Origin: Gordionus sp. m RMFG-2023
Taxonomy: Eukaryota > Nematomorpha > Gordioida > Chordodea > Parachordodidae
Direction of reading: 5' to 3'
DNA: 64,000 bases
Assembly (NCBI RefSeq): GCF_954871325.1
Contig: NC_088777.1
Location: forward strand, 14,795,366 to 14,859,365
In this document: piece by piece, positions 50,297-63,459 of the stretch
Position numbering within the stretch: position 1 is the stretch's first letter
How the letters are laid out: every line of letters starts with the position of its first letter
Translations under genes and position numbers: made by a program
Notes under the pieces: generated by a model
The model's input: only the letters and a program-made list of their open reading frames with translations
Database searches by the model: none
What the model was told of the DNA's origin: nothing

Positions 50297-50440
50297 TTAC
50301 CCGCGACGGGAGTAGGGTACGATGACTAAATAGCCCACTAAGTCCGGTCCCCCAGTCCCAATCTCCGACAATCCCGGACCATCGAACTCCGTCGATCCCT
50401 CCCTGATGGTTGAACAGCCAATGATCGCGGCTCTAACAAT
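50297..50440. other. Isolated GC-rich patch, unexplained
   Basis: About 140 bp reaching roughly 55% GC (CCCGCGACGGGAGTAGGGTA to TCCGTCGATCCCTCCCTGAT) in AT-rich surroundings. No open frame with recognised similarity and no inverted ends. It could be the tail of a GC-rich mobile element or a short foreign insert. Confidence 0.4.
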
Positions 50441-50692
50441 TTCATATAATGCTGTTGAATTGATCGCTTTAGTTAATGTAATGACTGACTAAGATAAGGA
50501 GACGTTCTTATTTTATTTTGGAAATTATAATATAAAAAATATCGAAAAACAAGCTCTTCCACTATAACTCGACGATCTCACATTTATGGAATTTAAAAGA
50601 ATATGCAAGAAATCTATAAAACTTCACAAAGTGTTTTGTCATCTAATCAATTTATATTTGGTATCGATTTACTTACCCTCAAAAGGGGTCTT

Positions 50693-50951
50693 CAGTAGCG
50701 TCACTAGGAAAAGGCGCCCAGAAAATCAAGCCCCCTGAAAAATTTGAAGAGTTCTCTCAAAATTTTAATTTTTTTTTATACCACTAAAAAAAGTTAGTTG
50801 CTAATAACAAAAGAAGGTAATTTAGAATAATGTTGGCTAGATAATAAAAAAAGGTAATTTTAGATAATGTTAGCTAAAAAAAGGCAATTTTCTGAAAATA
50901 ATTTTAAAAAAAATTTTGAGCCCCTTAAACAGTAAAGGCTAGTGATGCACC
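50693..50951. mobile_element. hAT-type element, CAGTGGCGTCACTAG family
   Basis: Starts CAGTAGCGTCACTAGG and ends, reverse-complemented, GGTGCATCACTAGCCTTTAC. The flanking octamers ggggtctt and gggatctt match at seven of eight. It shares AAGCCCCCTGAAAAATTTGA and GAGCCCC with the copies at 51085 and 27653. Confidence 0.8.
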
Positions 50952-51084
50952 GGGATCTTCGAGTACAATATCCGGAGGTTGTAGACATAGATGGGAAATA
51001 TAGTTCTTTCAAATTTGTACTCAACTTTGTCAGATCATGCGGATAAAGAAATGATAAAGAAGTTACTCACAAAAGTCACTTAGT

Positions 51085-51294
51085 CATGGGCGTCACTAGC
51101 CTTTACAATCGGGTTCAAAAAATAATTAAATTATTTTTAAAATTACCTTTTTATTTAACATTATTTTTTTAGCTAACATTATCAAAATTACATTGGGTAT
51201 AAAAAATTCAAAATTTTAAGGGGGCTCTTTAAATTTTTCAGGGGGTTCGAGCCCCTACACTTCCTCTCCCCATTGACACTACTGCCTTAAGTAT
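51085..51294. mobile_element. hAT-type element, CAGTGGCGTCACTAG family
   Basis: A 210-bp copy starting CATGGGCGTCACTAGCCTTT and ending, reverse-complemented, CAGTAGTGTCAATGGGGAG. The flanking octamers agree only partly. It lies in the opposite internal orientation to the copy at 50693. Confidence 0.7.
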
Positions 51295-51904
51295 CAATAC
51301 AATGTTTTAGTTGCGATAAGGGTATAATAAAACTATAATAATGATTCTATTAAGAAATATAATAATTATGACAACATCAAGATTTTACAATAATAATAGT
51401 TTCAAAAATTTTTTTATATATAAAATAAAAAAAGAAAAAGAGATGTATACTGAGTGACAGAATACATAATGGGAGTGCTAGATCATTCTTTTAAGTAGAC
51501 TTGTTTAATGCAACAAGATATGTCATTATGCCAGATATTGTAAAGTAAAATACAAATCTGCACTTGCTTAGAGCTTTTTATTCAAAAAATCTTCATGGAA
51601 AGGCTGCTCCTTTACATCGATCGCTTAATAAGATGGTCTTTGAAGTTGTGATTTTGATATTACGTATAGGGTTGGGTTAAGAAAATGATATATAGCTGAT
51701 TCGTTAACTCTTACCTATTAAGGAAGATACAATTAAAGGAGATGTTAATCATGTTAATCATATTCGTCAATGATTTATATGACATGGTGTTGTCAAAGGA
51801 TAGATCAAGACAAAAAAAAGAATATATGGGAAACTCCAACGTAAAATTATTAACTTTTGCCTTTATTTTAAATTACCGTTTATAATGATATATTATATAC
51901 AATT

Positions 51905-52027
51905 CTGGGGAAGAGGGAGTTAGTAGGTATATGGGGGGGGGGGTTATTAGCTTAAAAAGATATTTATGAGAAAAGGCAAATTTTTTGAGGAGGGTAATTA
52001 TCCTTGCCTTCCCATGCCTATGACACT
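51905..52027. repeat. Right-half fragment of the GCGTATCCAGGAT hAT-type family
   Basis: A G-run followed by GTTATTAGCTTAAAAAGATA and GAAAAGGCAAATTTTTTGAG, ending CCTTCCCATGCCTATGACAC. This matches the right half of 61818-62094. No left end is found. Confidence 0.5.
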
Positions 52028-52094
52028 AAATATGGCCTAGATTATGAGAATTAGAAAAATTTCAAAGTGTCTCTTATTTAGTCCATAGGTTCAG

Positions 52095-52729
52095 TAGGCA
52101 TTTCAAAAACGTAATAGTAATGATATAAATAATTCTAATATTCAGCAAATTATTTGAATAATTCATTTGTTGGATAAGTTATGTGAATAATTTGTTTTAT
52201 TCGAATCGATAATTAATATAATATTCAAATTATTAAATAATTATTAATATGTTTTTTAAGAAAATTTTATAATCTGAAATTTCTTTTTATAATATATAAA
52301 TCTAACAGGTGATGTGATTAACAAGGTACACATTAATTGCTAATATCCTGTGAAAAAATCACATGTGTTATAAAGAAGAAACAATATAAAACCCTCTGCC
52401 CTAGAAATTAATATGCATTCTAATTCGTTAATAACTTGAGCACATATTCCTGAGCAGATTATTTTAATCATTTTTCACCGGTTTAAAATTAGATGTGCAA
52501 TAAAAAATTTACTATTATATTTTCTTATGAAATATTTTAAAATATTTTCAAAGAACAAATTATTCGAATTATAATACAATAATAAATTTTATTATTCGTA
52601 CGAATACGAATAATAAATTATTTGGTACGTTTAAACCAATCGAATACGAATAGTAAATTATTTGGTACATTTAAATGAATCGAATGCGAATAATGCACAT
52701 TCGTTTAGCATTTGTTTTAAATATGCCTA
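52095..52729. mobile_element. hAT-like foldback element, ATTATTCGAAT-word family
   Basis: Ends TAGGCATTTCAAAAACG and, reverse-complemented, TAGGCATATTTAAAACAAA. The arms repeat CGAATACGAATAATAAATTA and AATTATTTGAATAATTC. Flanking octamers match only loosely (aggttcag, gtttacag), so the family assignment rests on the termini and the arm structure. Confidence 0.6.
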
Positions 52730-53595
52730 GTTTACAGTTATGTATTTTTTACATAGAAAATATCTTTTTATGAGATTGGTTTAGATGGTCAATTTAAATA
52801 TGGTAACGATATTGGTTATCTAATCAATTTTTTATAAATATTAGAAAGTATTGGATCCGTAAAAATAATTGTGGATTGTCACCATCACAGCTCAAGTTCC
52901 AAATTCCAAACCACTAACCTTGAATTTAAAAAAAAATATATAATTAGATAAAAAAAAATGATTAAGACTTACATTACCTATCATAGCACTTGCACTTACC
53001 CATAAAATGAAATTCATTTTTATATATTAAATTATATTTTAATTCCCCTCTGCGATTAATTAAGGAAAAATATAGTTGCTAGATCAATTTGATAAATTGC
53101 TTTGTAATAGAGATTACATTAAAATAACATTTTAATAATATATGTTAAAAATATATATATTTTTTCTATTTATTTCAATATTCTTATTTGATAGACTATG
53201 AAAGAAAAAAAATGCAGACATAATTTATTTAATAGATTAATCCAGAACACGATCTAAAAAAAATGGTTCAATTTCAGATTCAAAAATATGTGTGAACAGT
53301 TTATAATATGCAGCTAATACTTTTAGGTGACCTATTCAAGTTGAAAAATATGTTGAACGATCTATAATTATATTTTTTAATTATAGAACACGCTTTTATA
53401 TTTTTACGAATCATTAGAATCGTTAATATTGAAAGTTTATTTATTATATTATTGCCACATAACACACACAGCATTCTGCGCTTAAAACGAGATTAAAAAA
53501 TAAATATGTGCATACTTATGTGCCGATGGAATAATAATAATAATAAACCCAGAGATTCTTGAGGATATAATCATTCATAACTTTCCCCTTTTCAA
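52730..53595. other. 5' flank of the CNBD-BTB-BACK gene
   Basis: AT-rich sequence with no further element. It should contain the promoter and 5' UTR. An in-frame TAA 18 nt before the ATG makes 53596 the first possible start unless an upstream exon is spliced in. A (TAA)n-like run sits at 53529-53544. Confidence 0.5.
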
Positions 53596-56575
53596 ATGAA
53601 CGAAGAGCCTGTAACACAAAAAGACCTAAAGAATATCGGTGAAGTTAAAGAGAAAAAGCAAGGAGTGAAGCAGGCGTCAGCCCAAAGTGCCACTGATTTT
53701 TTGTGGGCTCATTTTGTGGCTCCTCTAGAAATTGAGGAAGACGTGACGATAGAAGTAAGTACTACAGAAACAAGCGGAAGAAAGTCTGCTGAAATTTTGT
53801 CAGATACTCCAGATAGCAATCATAGGTTTTCTTCATTGGGTTCGGACCGAAAATCTCAAAAACACTCGCCACGATCAGGTAAAAAGCATTCTTGGCCTAA
53901 AGATTCTATGAGTATTATGAGGGCAAGATCTCCTTCGCCTATACCTACGCCTCCGCCATTCCCTTCTTTGTCGGAAATCACTATAAAAACGATAGATGGA
54001 AACTACGTTAAGATAGGGCTAAGACCTCATAATGAACCCATTAATCCACCCTCCAGGCCTTTCAGGCCCCAGGACCATTTATTGGACCTTAAACCCGAGC
54101 CCTTGTTTCTCAAGGAATCAAAAGCTATGTTTGAAATGGAGCTAGAACCAGATAAAGATGACATATTTAAGATTTTACGAGAAAAATTTCCCTGGTTTCA
54201 TTTACTGAATTACGACCAACAAGAAAACGTTATAGATGCTATCAGGTACAGAGCCTTCAAGAGAGATCAAGTAATTTACAAACAAAATGAGGAGCCCAAC
54301 GGTATGTATTTCGTGGAAGAAGGAAACGTTGATATAGTACACGATCGTTCCTCTTCAGATTACGATGAGATAGCTAAAAAAGACGTGGAAACAAAAACTT
54401 CGTATCTGTTAGGAAGTTCTGGGCCAGAGGAATTTTTTGGAGAAGTGGAATGCAAAACAAGAAATGGACGTTTTGCCAAGGCTATAGCAGGCTCAGATAC
54501 CGTGAAAGTATTGTTTTTACCGTTATCGGCCTATTGCAAATATCTAGAACCGAACGAGAAAGTAATCAGTGGGTTTGATCAGCATTTGGAACTTTACAAA
54601 AACCAATTGCTCCAGTTCAAAATAACTGATTTAGGAGAGGAGATTGCGGTTAAAAAAGATGAAAAGCCAAAAGAAGCCGAGAAAAAAAGGGCGGCAGAAT
54701 ACCTCTGGTCTCATTTTTATGAAGAGATAGGCGCCACGGCTGATAAAGCTTTAACCAAGCCCAAGGTCCCACGAGATGTAGATCGTGGTGCCGAATTTTT
54801 AGATTATCTTTTTAAATTATGGATGGAAAATGGATTATGCGATACCATTCTGAAAGTAGGGTATCACAAGTTTCCTGTGCATAAATTAGTTTTAACCTTA
54901 TTTTGTCAGAATTATCCAACACTAGTTCTGAATAGCGAGGATCCAAAAAAGATTACCCTAGAAGATGTCACTCCCAAAGCCTTAATTCAAACGTTGTACT
55001 ATCTTTACACAAACAAGATTGTTTTGGCCAAAACTAACGTTCAAAATGTTTTAAACTGCGCCATAAAATTGGGGATTGCGAGCTTAGCAGAACTGTGTAA
55101 AAGTTACGTAGAAGTCTATTTCACTACTGAAGACATACTGAAAATGTCTAGTTCACTACAGAAATTGCATTCGCTGAGCACGGATAAAAGAATGCAAAAT
55201 TTGCTGTCACAAAATTTTGGCAAATTAATTTCGAATGTTGAATTTGATTTATTGCCTCCAGATTTCCTGCTGAAATTAATTTCAAGTAATGATTTGAAAG
55301 TAGATAACGAGATCCAAGTACTAAAAGGAGTTATAAAATGGATCAACGCTGACAAACTTACCCGCTTGCCCTTGAGCCCCAAGTATGTCAAATTTATAAG
55401 ATTTAGAGATATTTCGGCTGAGCAAATCTTAAAAGAATGTTTACCAAATCCAGACATTTTTGAGATTCAAGAGTGCAAAGCTTTGCTCTTGTCAGCTATA
55501 TCGTTTCATGCATTAAATACTTCCAAAACACCCATTAAATCTTCAAGGTGCGAAGGAATTAATGATGTAGACATGATAATTCAAACAGATATAGATAAAG
55601 GGATCAAAGATGATACCCCAATTACAAGAAAAGGCAGTAAACCGATAAAACTTTCGATATCTGGCACCTCAAAATTTGAGGATGAACAGACCAATAAAAA
55701 GTCGACAAGCAAAAAATCAATTCCTTCCTCCAGCGTGGATACTCAAGAAAAGCCATCTTTGGTCCAACTTAACAAGGCCAAACCAGAACTAAAAGACATG
55801 GATAGTGTAAGTAAAAAAACGTCAAAATATACACTAGAATCGGACAAGAAAGAAAAATCTACTAAATCTGAATATGATAGGAAGGAAATACCGCCAAAAT
55901 CTACCCTAGAATTGGACAAGAAGGAAAAACCGATTAAATCTACTTTAGAACTGGACAAGAAGGAAAAACCACCGGAAGGTTAATTATTATTTATGGTTTA
56001 GTTTTATAACATGGACAAATACGTTTATCAGAGTATGAAGATGTCTTTTTAACTTTTCAATTGAAACTAATATCAAAATTATATGCTGCAAGGCTTAAAA
56101 TGAACTGTCCTAGTTTTAAGCAAATGCGTAATGATATATGATATATTTTCAACTACCCCAACTGAAACGGATAATCACATTTTATGATGGTTAGCATAAG
56201 TTAAGAGGACTGATACTATGGTTCATAGGCTAGCATTTCATTTTGAAATTTACAAAATATCAAAGATTTATACATGAATCGAATCCTTTTCTCTTTGTTA
56301 AGCAGGAAATTACTTGTCTAACTTAGGTTGCCATTTAATTGTATATACTATGTATACATATATAAAAAAGGGCAATAAATCCCATTATTTTTAAGGCTAA
56401 ATTTCTTCTTATTTTACATTTTATGAAGCTTGAGAAGACATCTAATTATATAATACTTTTTAACATGATTGTCATATTTTATTAATTAGGAAGGGCAGCT
56501 TTAAAACCGGTAGCATCTAAGACAGCTTCTGAAGGCAAGGAAACCTCTACGAAGGAAAAATTTTCATTCAGATGA
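53596..56575 (+). CDS. Cyclic-nucleotide-binding / BTB / BACK domain protein, 2 exons, 822 residues
   Basis: Exon 1 53596-55978, intron 511 bp (AAG|GTTAAT to TTAATTAG), exon 2 56490-56575 adding 27 residues ending KEKFSFR. Residues about 190-320 form a cyclic-nucleotide-binding fold (FKRDQVIYKQNEEPNGMYFV, then a phosphate-binding cassette F281-G-E283 with R292 nine residues later, the spacing of cAMP-binding sites in PKA regulatory subunits). Residues about 405-510 are a BTB domain (LCDTILKVGYHKFPVHKLVL) and 512-615 a BACK domain. No Kelch repeats follow. The tail (640-822) is Lys/Ser-rich with 13-residue repeats KSTLELDKKEKP. A short motif recurs: TDFLWAHF (33-40), AEYLWSHF (367-374), AEFLDYLF (399-406). 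BTB-BACK proteins usually recruit Cullin-3 or form scaffolds, so a cyclic-nucleotide-responsive adaptor is an inference. I know of no named family with this order. Confidence 0.9.
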
Positions 56576-59299
56576 ATATATTATAATTCTAACATGAAAA
56601 TGTATCAAAATTATTTTGTAGTTACACTTATTATATGAAATGAATCTATTTTTAATTATAATTGAATTGAAAAATAAACGAATAATTTCTCATTATTTTC
56701 CAATGAATAGTTGTAAAATTTTAATGCGATTGATAACCTCTTTCCTTATCACTTTTATTTTTTGTTGTTTTAAAAACAGAAAAAAACACTATAAAATTTT
56801 AAATAAAATTATAAATTCCTCAAAATTTTTGAATTTTGCATAAGCTTTCCTATATGAAAACACTCGCCTTAAAATACTTAATAAATCTGTCGGTAAAATA
56901 TTATAGATATTTCAAAGTGGATGTTATAAAGGAGCACCATATAGATCACAGGGATGAGGCAGAGTTACTAAAAAATGCACTTAATTCTTAATAACAATTA
57001 CTTAAAAATTTTTTAAAATTAATTAAATAACAATTTATTTACTAAAATTGATAATTAATTACTAATTACATGTACTCGTGATTTTATAGGGTAATTATAA
57101 TTGCATAATTACATTTTCTTTTCATTTTAATTAGTAAAATTTTTTAGAGGGTTTGATAAAAATCTATAAAAATAACGGTAACGGATCCTTTACAACAATG
57201 GCAATTTTAATAATATATTATTCCTTCTCATAATTTGTATTCTTATATTTAAAAAATATAAAGGTTTATTCTTTAGATAATACAATACAAGCTAGGGCGT
57301 AGCCATGATTTATCAATGGGGGGGGGGGGGGGTTACAAAACTTTCTAGCGGCTTCGCCCCCCCCAAACTCCTATTTATCCAGACTTTGGCCCAGTCACAC
57401 CTTCGAAAAATTCTGATTAGGCATTTTTGATTACCCGTCGTTATTCTTTTTATTTTACTTTTTAATAATGTCTTCATATTCTTTCCGTCAAAGTTGCTTG
57501 ATCAGCCTTAATTCTAAAATCTATGACAATATTTAGTGCTTTATTCTATGAGTTCTTTAACTATTTTGTTAGTCAGTATAAAGGGTAAAATTATTAGCAA
57601 CAAAATTTTGGCACCCTAAGATTTAAAGCGACTAGCATTTATTCTAAAAATTTTATCAATGATGCTTAATTATATACCATTTTAATCCCTTAGGCAATAA
57701 TAGAAGGAAAAAAGTTATTAATAAAATTTAAAAAAATTATCAAAAGTGGCATTATGTCAGAATGGAAAATATAGAACTAAATAAGTGAAAAAGATTAAAA
57801 GTTCATTATAATAAGCTGAATTGGTTATAAATTACTAAACAGCTACCAATTATGTTAAGCCATTCTTTAAATCATATTAACCCTACCCTAGATTTGACGA
57901 CCATTTTAACCTTAGCCCTACTTAACATTAACTCTGACCTCGTCCAAAAAATAATTTTAAAATCGAAAATTTTAAAATAAAATACGCCACCTTTCGAAAT
58001 AAATATTATTGATTTTTAATATTTATTCTAATTATTTTTAAAAAAAAGTTATTAAAAGATTTAAAATATTTATTATTAAATATACGCAATTTAATTTTAA
58101 TGACTTGTTTATATATAAGAAATTAAATCTGAACTTAATTTTACCAGGCATTTACAGTTCTTAGTACACATCAAAAATTCCCACTAAAAAAATTAAAACT
58201 TTTTAAAAGTTCAATAAAAAAACTTGGAAATTAATAAGTAACTTATAAGAAATTTAAAACATTTATCCTCTTTTTAAATCCAAGTCAAAAAAAAAATTAA
58301 TAACTTGCTTAAATAAAATACCTAAAATATGATTTTTTACTGGCCATTTAAATTGAATACTGCCTAAAAATTTTGCTACCCATTTCTTATTAAAAAAACT
58401 GCCCGAACAATTTGTTGTCATTAATTAGATCATTAAATTATATATCCAATTAGTTAATTTAATAAATTAGAATACATTTATTACATCCATGACTGCGCAT
58501 ATAATATTTGGAAATTATTCATATATCAGATAACATAGGAGAATTCATAACTTATTCATTTATTTAACCATGATCATTCATAAAATAGGATATAACAATA
58601 TATATAGATCTGGATATCCATTATAATAGATGCTATGGTGTTAGGTAGTTAACCTCACCCAATATTATATAAATCTTAAATATATATACAATCATAAATA
58701 TATATAATCATAAATATATATATAATCATATATAATCATGTATACATAATCTTAAATATATATAGAGTCATAGTCATAAATATATATAATCATTATAAGT
58801 TATAACCATATCTAATTGACGATTATAATCATTCATAATGTATAAATAGTATAACATTTCTACATTACTACAGTTAAGTTAGGGCGAGGTATAATATTTA
58901 ATATTATTCAAAAACTGCGGGTCATGTTCTTTCTAGACTTTATGAATAAATCTTTGCAAAAAATTTTTCATAACAAAAATGAAGATTAAAAAAAAAATAA
59001 TTATGATATCATCATGAAAGATTTTTTATTCATAAAAATTGCAAATGAAAAAGATTTTTTTTTCAAAAAAATTTAGAATTTTAGAATTTTATCAAAATTC
59101 TTGTTTTTGAAGCATTCTCAAAAAAAAATTTCAAAGAGCAAAAAAAATTTATGAGAATTATATTTTATTTCACTTCAGCTCAAAAAAGCATATGTAAAAT
59201 TAACAATTGACAACTCTAGGTCTATATAGTCCTATATACAAATATTTACACACTAATGATGGATATATTCAAAATTAATGCTTCCAGATGTTTGGCTGA
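56576..59299. other. AT-rich intergenic DNA with simple repeats
   Basis: No gene is supported; frame 56640-56843 has no similarity and is AT-driven. There is a G-run at 57317-57332 preceded by AGGGCGTAGCCATGATTTAT, which resembles a hAT-type terminus. ATATATAATCATAAAT microsatellite-like sequence lies at 58670-58800. A patch of TAATTACTAATTA words lies near 57040-57110. Confidence 0.5.
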
Positions 59300-59650
59300 C
59301 TTCTAGCTTATTTTTATTTGGTTTATAATTCGGTTATTTTTTTGTGGTTGACAAAATTGATTGAAGAATTAAGTAAACGCAAACCAGATATTTAGAACAT
59401 ATTCTTCTCGCATGATGCCAATTTTTTTCTTATTTTACAAAATAACCCCCCCCCCCTTTTAAACCAGTTACCTAGCAAAAGCAATAAAATATATAATAAT
59501 TAAGCGATACTTAATGGTTTGTCATTTTGTTTATAACTCGGTTTCTTTTTTGTGACTCTCAAAACTGATTAAGAAATTAATAAGAACTAGTCATAGTCAG
59601 GTTCTAAATATTAGAGCACAAACTAGATATATAATTTTTCTATATTTTCT
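59300..59650. repeat. Dispersed tandem-like repeat, CATGATGCCA family
   Basis: Two spaced units of TTTATAACTCGGTTTCTTTT followed by CAAAACTGATTAAGAAATTA, and one GCATGATGCCAATTTTTTTC with a C-run and CAGTTACCTAGCAAAAGC. Same order as at 36306-36760. Confidence 0.6.
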
Positions 59651-59812
59651 ATTCTGACCTGAAGTCAATTTTGCCATTTTTCTAATATTTCTTTAAAGAT
59701 TTAAAATAATTTAATAATGAAGTATTTAAAAATAATATTTATTTCTTTAAAAATGATATTGATAGGGACAAAGCAATTAGGAATTTTAATTTCATCTTCA
59801 TAAAAAGAAGTA

Positions 59813-60651
59813 TAGGGGAGACTGGGGCTAGTCGAACCGATTTTTGCAAAATTAGCTATAACTCCTATATTTCATGATTATAGAGAACAATATATGAATC
59901 GATACCTTATAACTATACTCTATAAAGGTGATTTATAAGTATTTTTAAGAATATAATCATATTTTTAAATGTTTTGTAAAAGTTAAAATGTTGTTCAACC
60001 CCCCCCCCCCACACATAGGGGTTAGGCAAACCACTATAAGGGGCTTCCTAAACCATTAGTTTTTTTATTTTATTGTTCAAAATATCATAATACTTTTAAA
60101 TTGAAGCTAATTATATATAAAAATTGAAACTTAATTTTGGTTAATTTAATAACCATTTTGGACATAAAAATAAGATCTTAAAAAGAGACTATGATTTCTT
60201 AGTATAAATCTTAAATACCAATCATACAAAGGCGTAAAATTTCCTCTCCAAGATTTTGAAATATTTTTTTCATATTAACTACCATAATTGACGTGTATGG
60301 CTTAGCAATCATGTTTGAAAAAATATCTAGACAAAATAAATACTAATAAAATTTTCTCAAATTATAAAAGAGAGTTAAAACTTTGATGTAAAATTTAATT
60401 TATATATAAATGATTATATAACTTATTAAAAATTAATATGCTGTCATGTAAAAATCTTTTATATTTTACATCCTAATTTTATTTCTTAAATAAAATTTTT
60501 AATAATTAATTTTTTCAAAAGGTTTTTGCCTATAGATCCATACTAATAAAAGCTGTATATTAAGATATAATTTAAATCTTCTAGTCTATTAAATTTAAAA
60601 ATGAAATTAAGAGGTTTATCAAGCCTCGTTTACCTAACCCAGTCTCTCCTA
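59813..60651. mobile_element. TIR element, GGGGAGACTGGG ends
   Basis: An 839-bp element with ends TAGGGGAGACTGGGGCTAG and, reverse-complemented, TAGGAGAGACTGGGTTAGG. The motifs GGGGTTAGGCAAACC and CTTCCTAAACC repeat inside. The centre is AT-rich with no coding sequence. The target duplication is unclear, so the superfamily is left open. Confidence 0.7.
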
Positions 60652-61817
60652 GTTTATATTTTATTAAATAAAAATTTGGGACAAGGCTTGGGCTTAAAAA
60701 ATTGAATTTGCAGGGCTCTAGTTGCTAGAGCCCAAATTATATATATTCATAGCGTAACCTCCAGCTCATTTGAATGAACAAATAGCTTAGGAAGTTATTT
60801 TATATGATTCATTTTTAATTTTTTTATTGTTAAAAATTTTTACATTTTACAGAAGACTTTGTTATCTTAAGGCTAAAGATTGGCGCTAAAGATCATGTAC
60901 CTCTTTATATACTAATTAAAATATATTACTCAAGTCAATATTGTCAAATACTTGCCATAAATGTCAATTGTATGTGAGTTAATAAGATTACAGACTAAAA
61001 TTAAGAAATTGTAAAAAAACAATTTTCCATTATATATATATATTAAAATTTTAGATATATAATTATCGCCTCTTCGTTGAATTTTAAAGCTACTCTAAAA
61101 GACATTTTCATAATTTTTGAGTATTTTTTATATAAAATATATAGGCAATAAAAAACTTAAATTATTTTGATTGATCCTCATTTGCCCTAAATATTTTAGA
61201 ATTGTATCTTAATTATTAGTAATAAAAAAAACTTTAAATGGTGATAAAATTTTACGATATTCGGAGTGTTAGAACACTCTAAAATTCAATCCAGGTTAAA
61301 GAGATTTGTTAATTTAAAATTAATTCAGAAGATTTTATAATATTTTTCAATATCTAGCGTTTTCAATCTCAAATATGCAATAACTTTTATCGTTTTATAT
61401 AATTTTTCCTGCTTTTAAAAGTTTTAACTAACTCTTAGGTCTACATAAATTTTTTTTTTAAGAATAACATCCCTTTATACAAATAACAATTTATATAGTT
61501 ACTATATTACATTATATAATATATATTATATAAAAAAAAGGTATGTTAGTTAGATAAATCAAATTAAAGTATAAATATTATTAATTTTTTTATGCATAAA
61601 ATTATATATTTATATAATGTCTCCTCTTGTCACCTTTATTGTCGCCATGAAATATTAACGTGATTTGTATTTATATAAATAAAGTATTATATATTGGTGA
61701 CAAAATGAAATATTAAATATTTTAACTGAGGGGTTTTAAAAAGGTAGGGTTTAAAAAAATAGTGCTAAGATTAATGTATAGTTAAGCTTATTTTTTTATT
61801 GAAATAATAAGAATAGG
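60652..61817. other. AT-rich stretch, nothing recognised
   Basis: No exon, element end or structured repeat could be supported. Confidence 0.5.
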
Positions 61818-62094
61818 TATATGCGTATCCAGGATTTTTCTAAGGGGTGGTGGCGCTATTAGGTGGGGTGTTCCCCAATAAATTTTATTAGAGATCTTTA
61901 AGTCATTTTGGATTTTTATAAAAATATTTTTCACTAATCTTTCTTTAAAATTCTTCATTATAGTGATATATTATAAACATTTTTGGGGGATGCTGGGTGG
62001 GGGGGGGGGTTATTATCTTGAAATGATATCTACGAGAACAGGCAAATTTGCTATGGGGGGATTTTCCCTTTTCCTTCCCTTGGTTACTCGACTG
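61818..62094. mobile_element. hAT-type element, GCGTATCCAGGAT family
   Basis: A 277-bp element flanked by the octamers agaatagg and agattagg (seven of eight). Left end TATATGCGTATCCAGGATTT; right end, reverse-complemented, CAGTCGAGTAACCAAGGGAA. Both are close to the common hAT terminus CAGNGGCGTANCCAGG. Long G-runs lie inside. Fragments occur at 19918 and 51905. Confidence 0.75.
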
Positions 62095-63459
62095 AGATTA
62101 GGCCAATTCTTTTAATATTAATATTAACCGGCATTTCAAATAATTTATTATTAACATAAATTTTTCTTCTTCTTTATTTAATAAAAATAATATATCATTA
62201 TCATCATAAAAAAAAGAATATATTTTTTTGGACTTGTCAAAAAATGATATAAATACAATTTTAAAATTTATTTCTTGTTTATATGTTATTATAAAAAAAC
62301 TTATTCACATGAGCTTGTATTAAATTAGAGGAGTTTGTATGTCAACTTAATAAACATGATTTTTTTTTAAGCCCTCTAAGGTAAAGAAATTTTTTAGATA
62401 GATTAACTATAAAGAAATAGAAAAGGAGGGTAAAAAGGAAACAAAAATTCGAAAATAATTAGAAAAATTATTTTCTTTTGGAATTTTGAAAAATACCCAA
62501 AATAATACCTTTTAATTTTACTGAAGTCCTTAAATTCCAAGGTTGGGAAATAAAATAATAGCCATTTTTTTATGAATGAATTAATTATCTAAAGTTATAT
62601 GGTTCCATTTTTGGATCTCAATCTTTACATACAAAAAAATAACAAAATATTTGGATCTTCTTCAGAATTTTTATCGTGTTAATAAAAATGTACCCCATAT
62701 CAATCAAATGACTATCATAATAACTAACATTTTTCTTAACTTTAAAATTTGAATTTTTAGATTATTTAACTTTCTAATGGTTTGTTGTTCTTCTTAGAGT
62801 TCCTAACAAATGTAAATTTAGAGATACATTATCCATCCAATATAAGCGGTAGGTTTTTATACGCTAATATACTTTATAAAAAATTAGTAATAATTACACT
62901 AAGAATAATGCCAATGTGTTAACTTTTTATATTAATAAATTTGCTGTATTTTAATCACAACATTTGGATGTATTTATAGACATTCATGAGTTTAGCAGAT
63001 CTAGAGTGATTTTTTAGAATAACAAATAGATTTTTATAGAACCTGTCATGACACTAGATTTCGATTGTAACCCAGAGAATAACAAAAATACTTGCAAGCA
63101 CTGGTAGGCCCAAGCCAGATTTTTTACAGATTCTGGGGCCTTAAATTATGAGTAGAAGCCCAAAAATTATTTATTTGTTTTGGCAGAGAGTTTCAAGATT
63201 TTTGCGATTAGCCTTAAGCAGTTATATAGCCATAATAACCTCGTAGAGTTGTTTTCCTTTCCCTATCTTTTTTTTTCCTATTCCCCTTTCCCGTCTTTCT
63301 TTATAATATTAGGAAAACATTATTTATATTATTTTATTTGCAAAAAATAAGGCAAAAGAAAATCAGGAATTACTTATTTGCTGAATTATAGAATATTATA
63401 GCTAAAATGATTTAAAATATAATTAAAATTATTATATACATAAATTAAATTATATTTTT
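62095..63459. other. AT-rich stretch, nothing recognised
   Basis: No gene or repeat family is supported. A T/C-rich patch occurs at 63255-63300. Confidence 0.5.

Noticed and set aside
55116-55958. Two minus-strand frames inside the CNBD-BTB-BACK exon
   Set aside because: They are shadows of the long coding exon on the plus strand.
58670-58800. CRISPR-like array
   Set aside because: The repeated ATATATAATCATAAAT words are irregular microsatellite sequence without conserved repeats or unique spacers, in a eukaryotic context.
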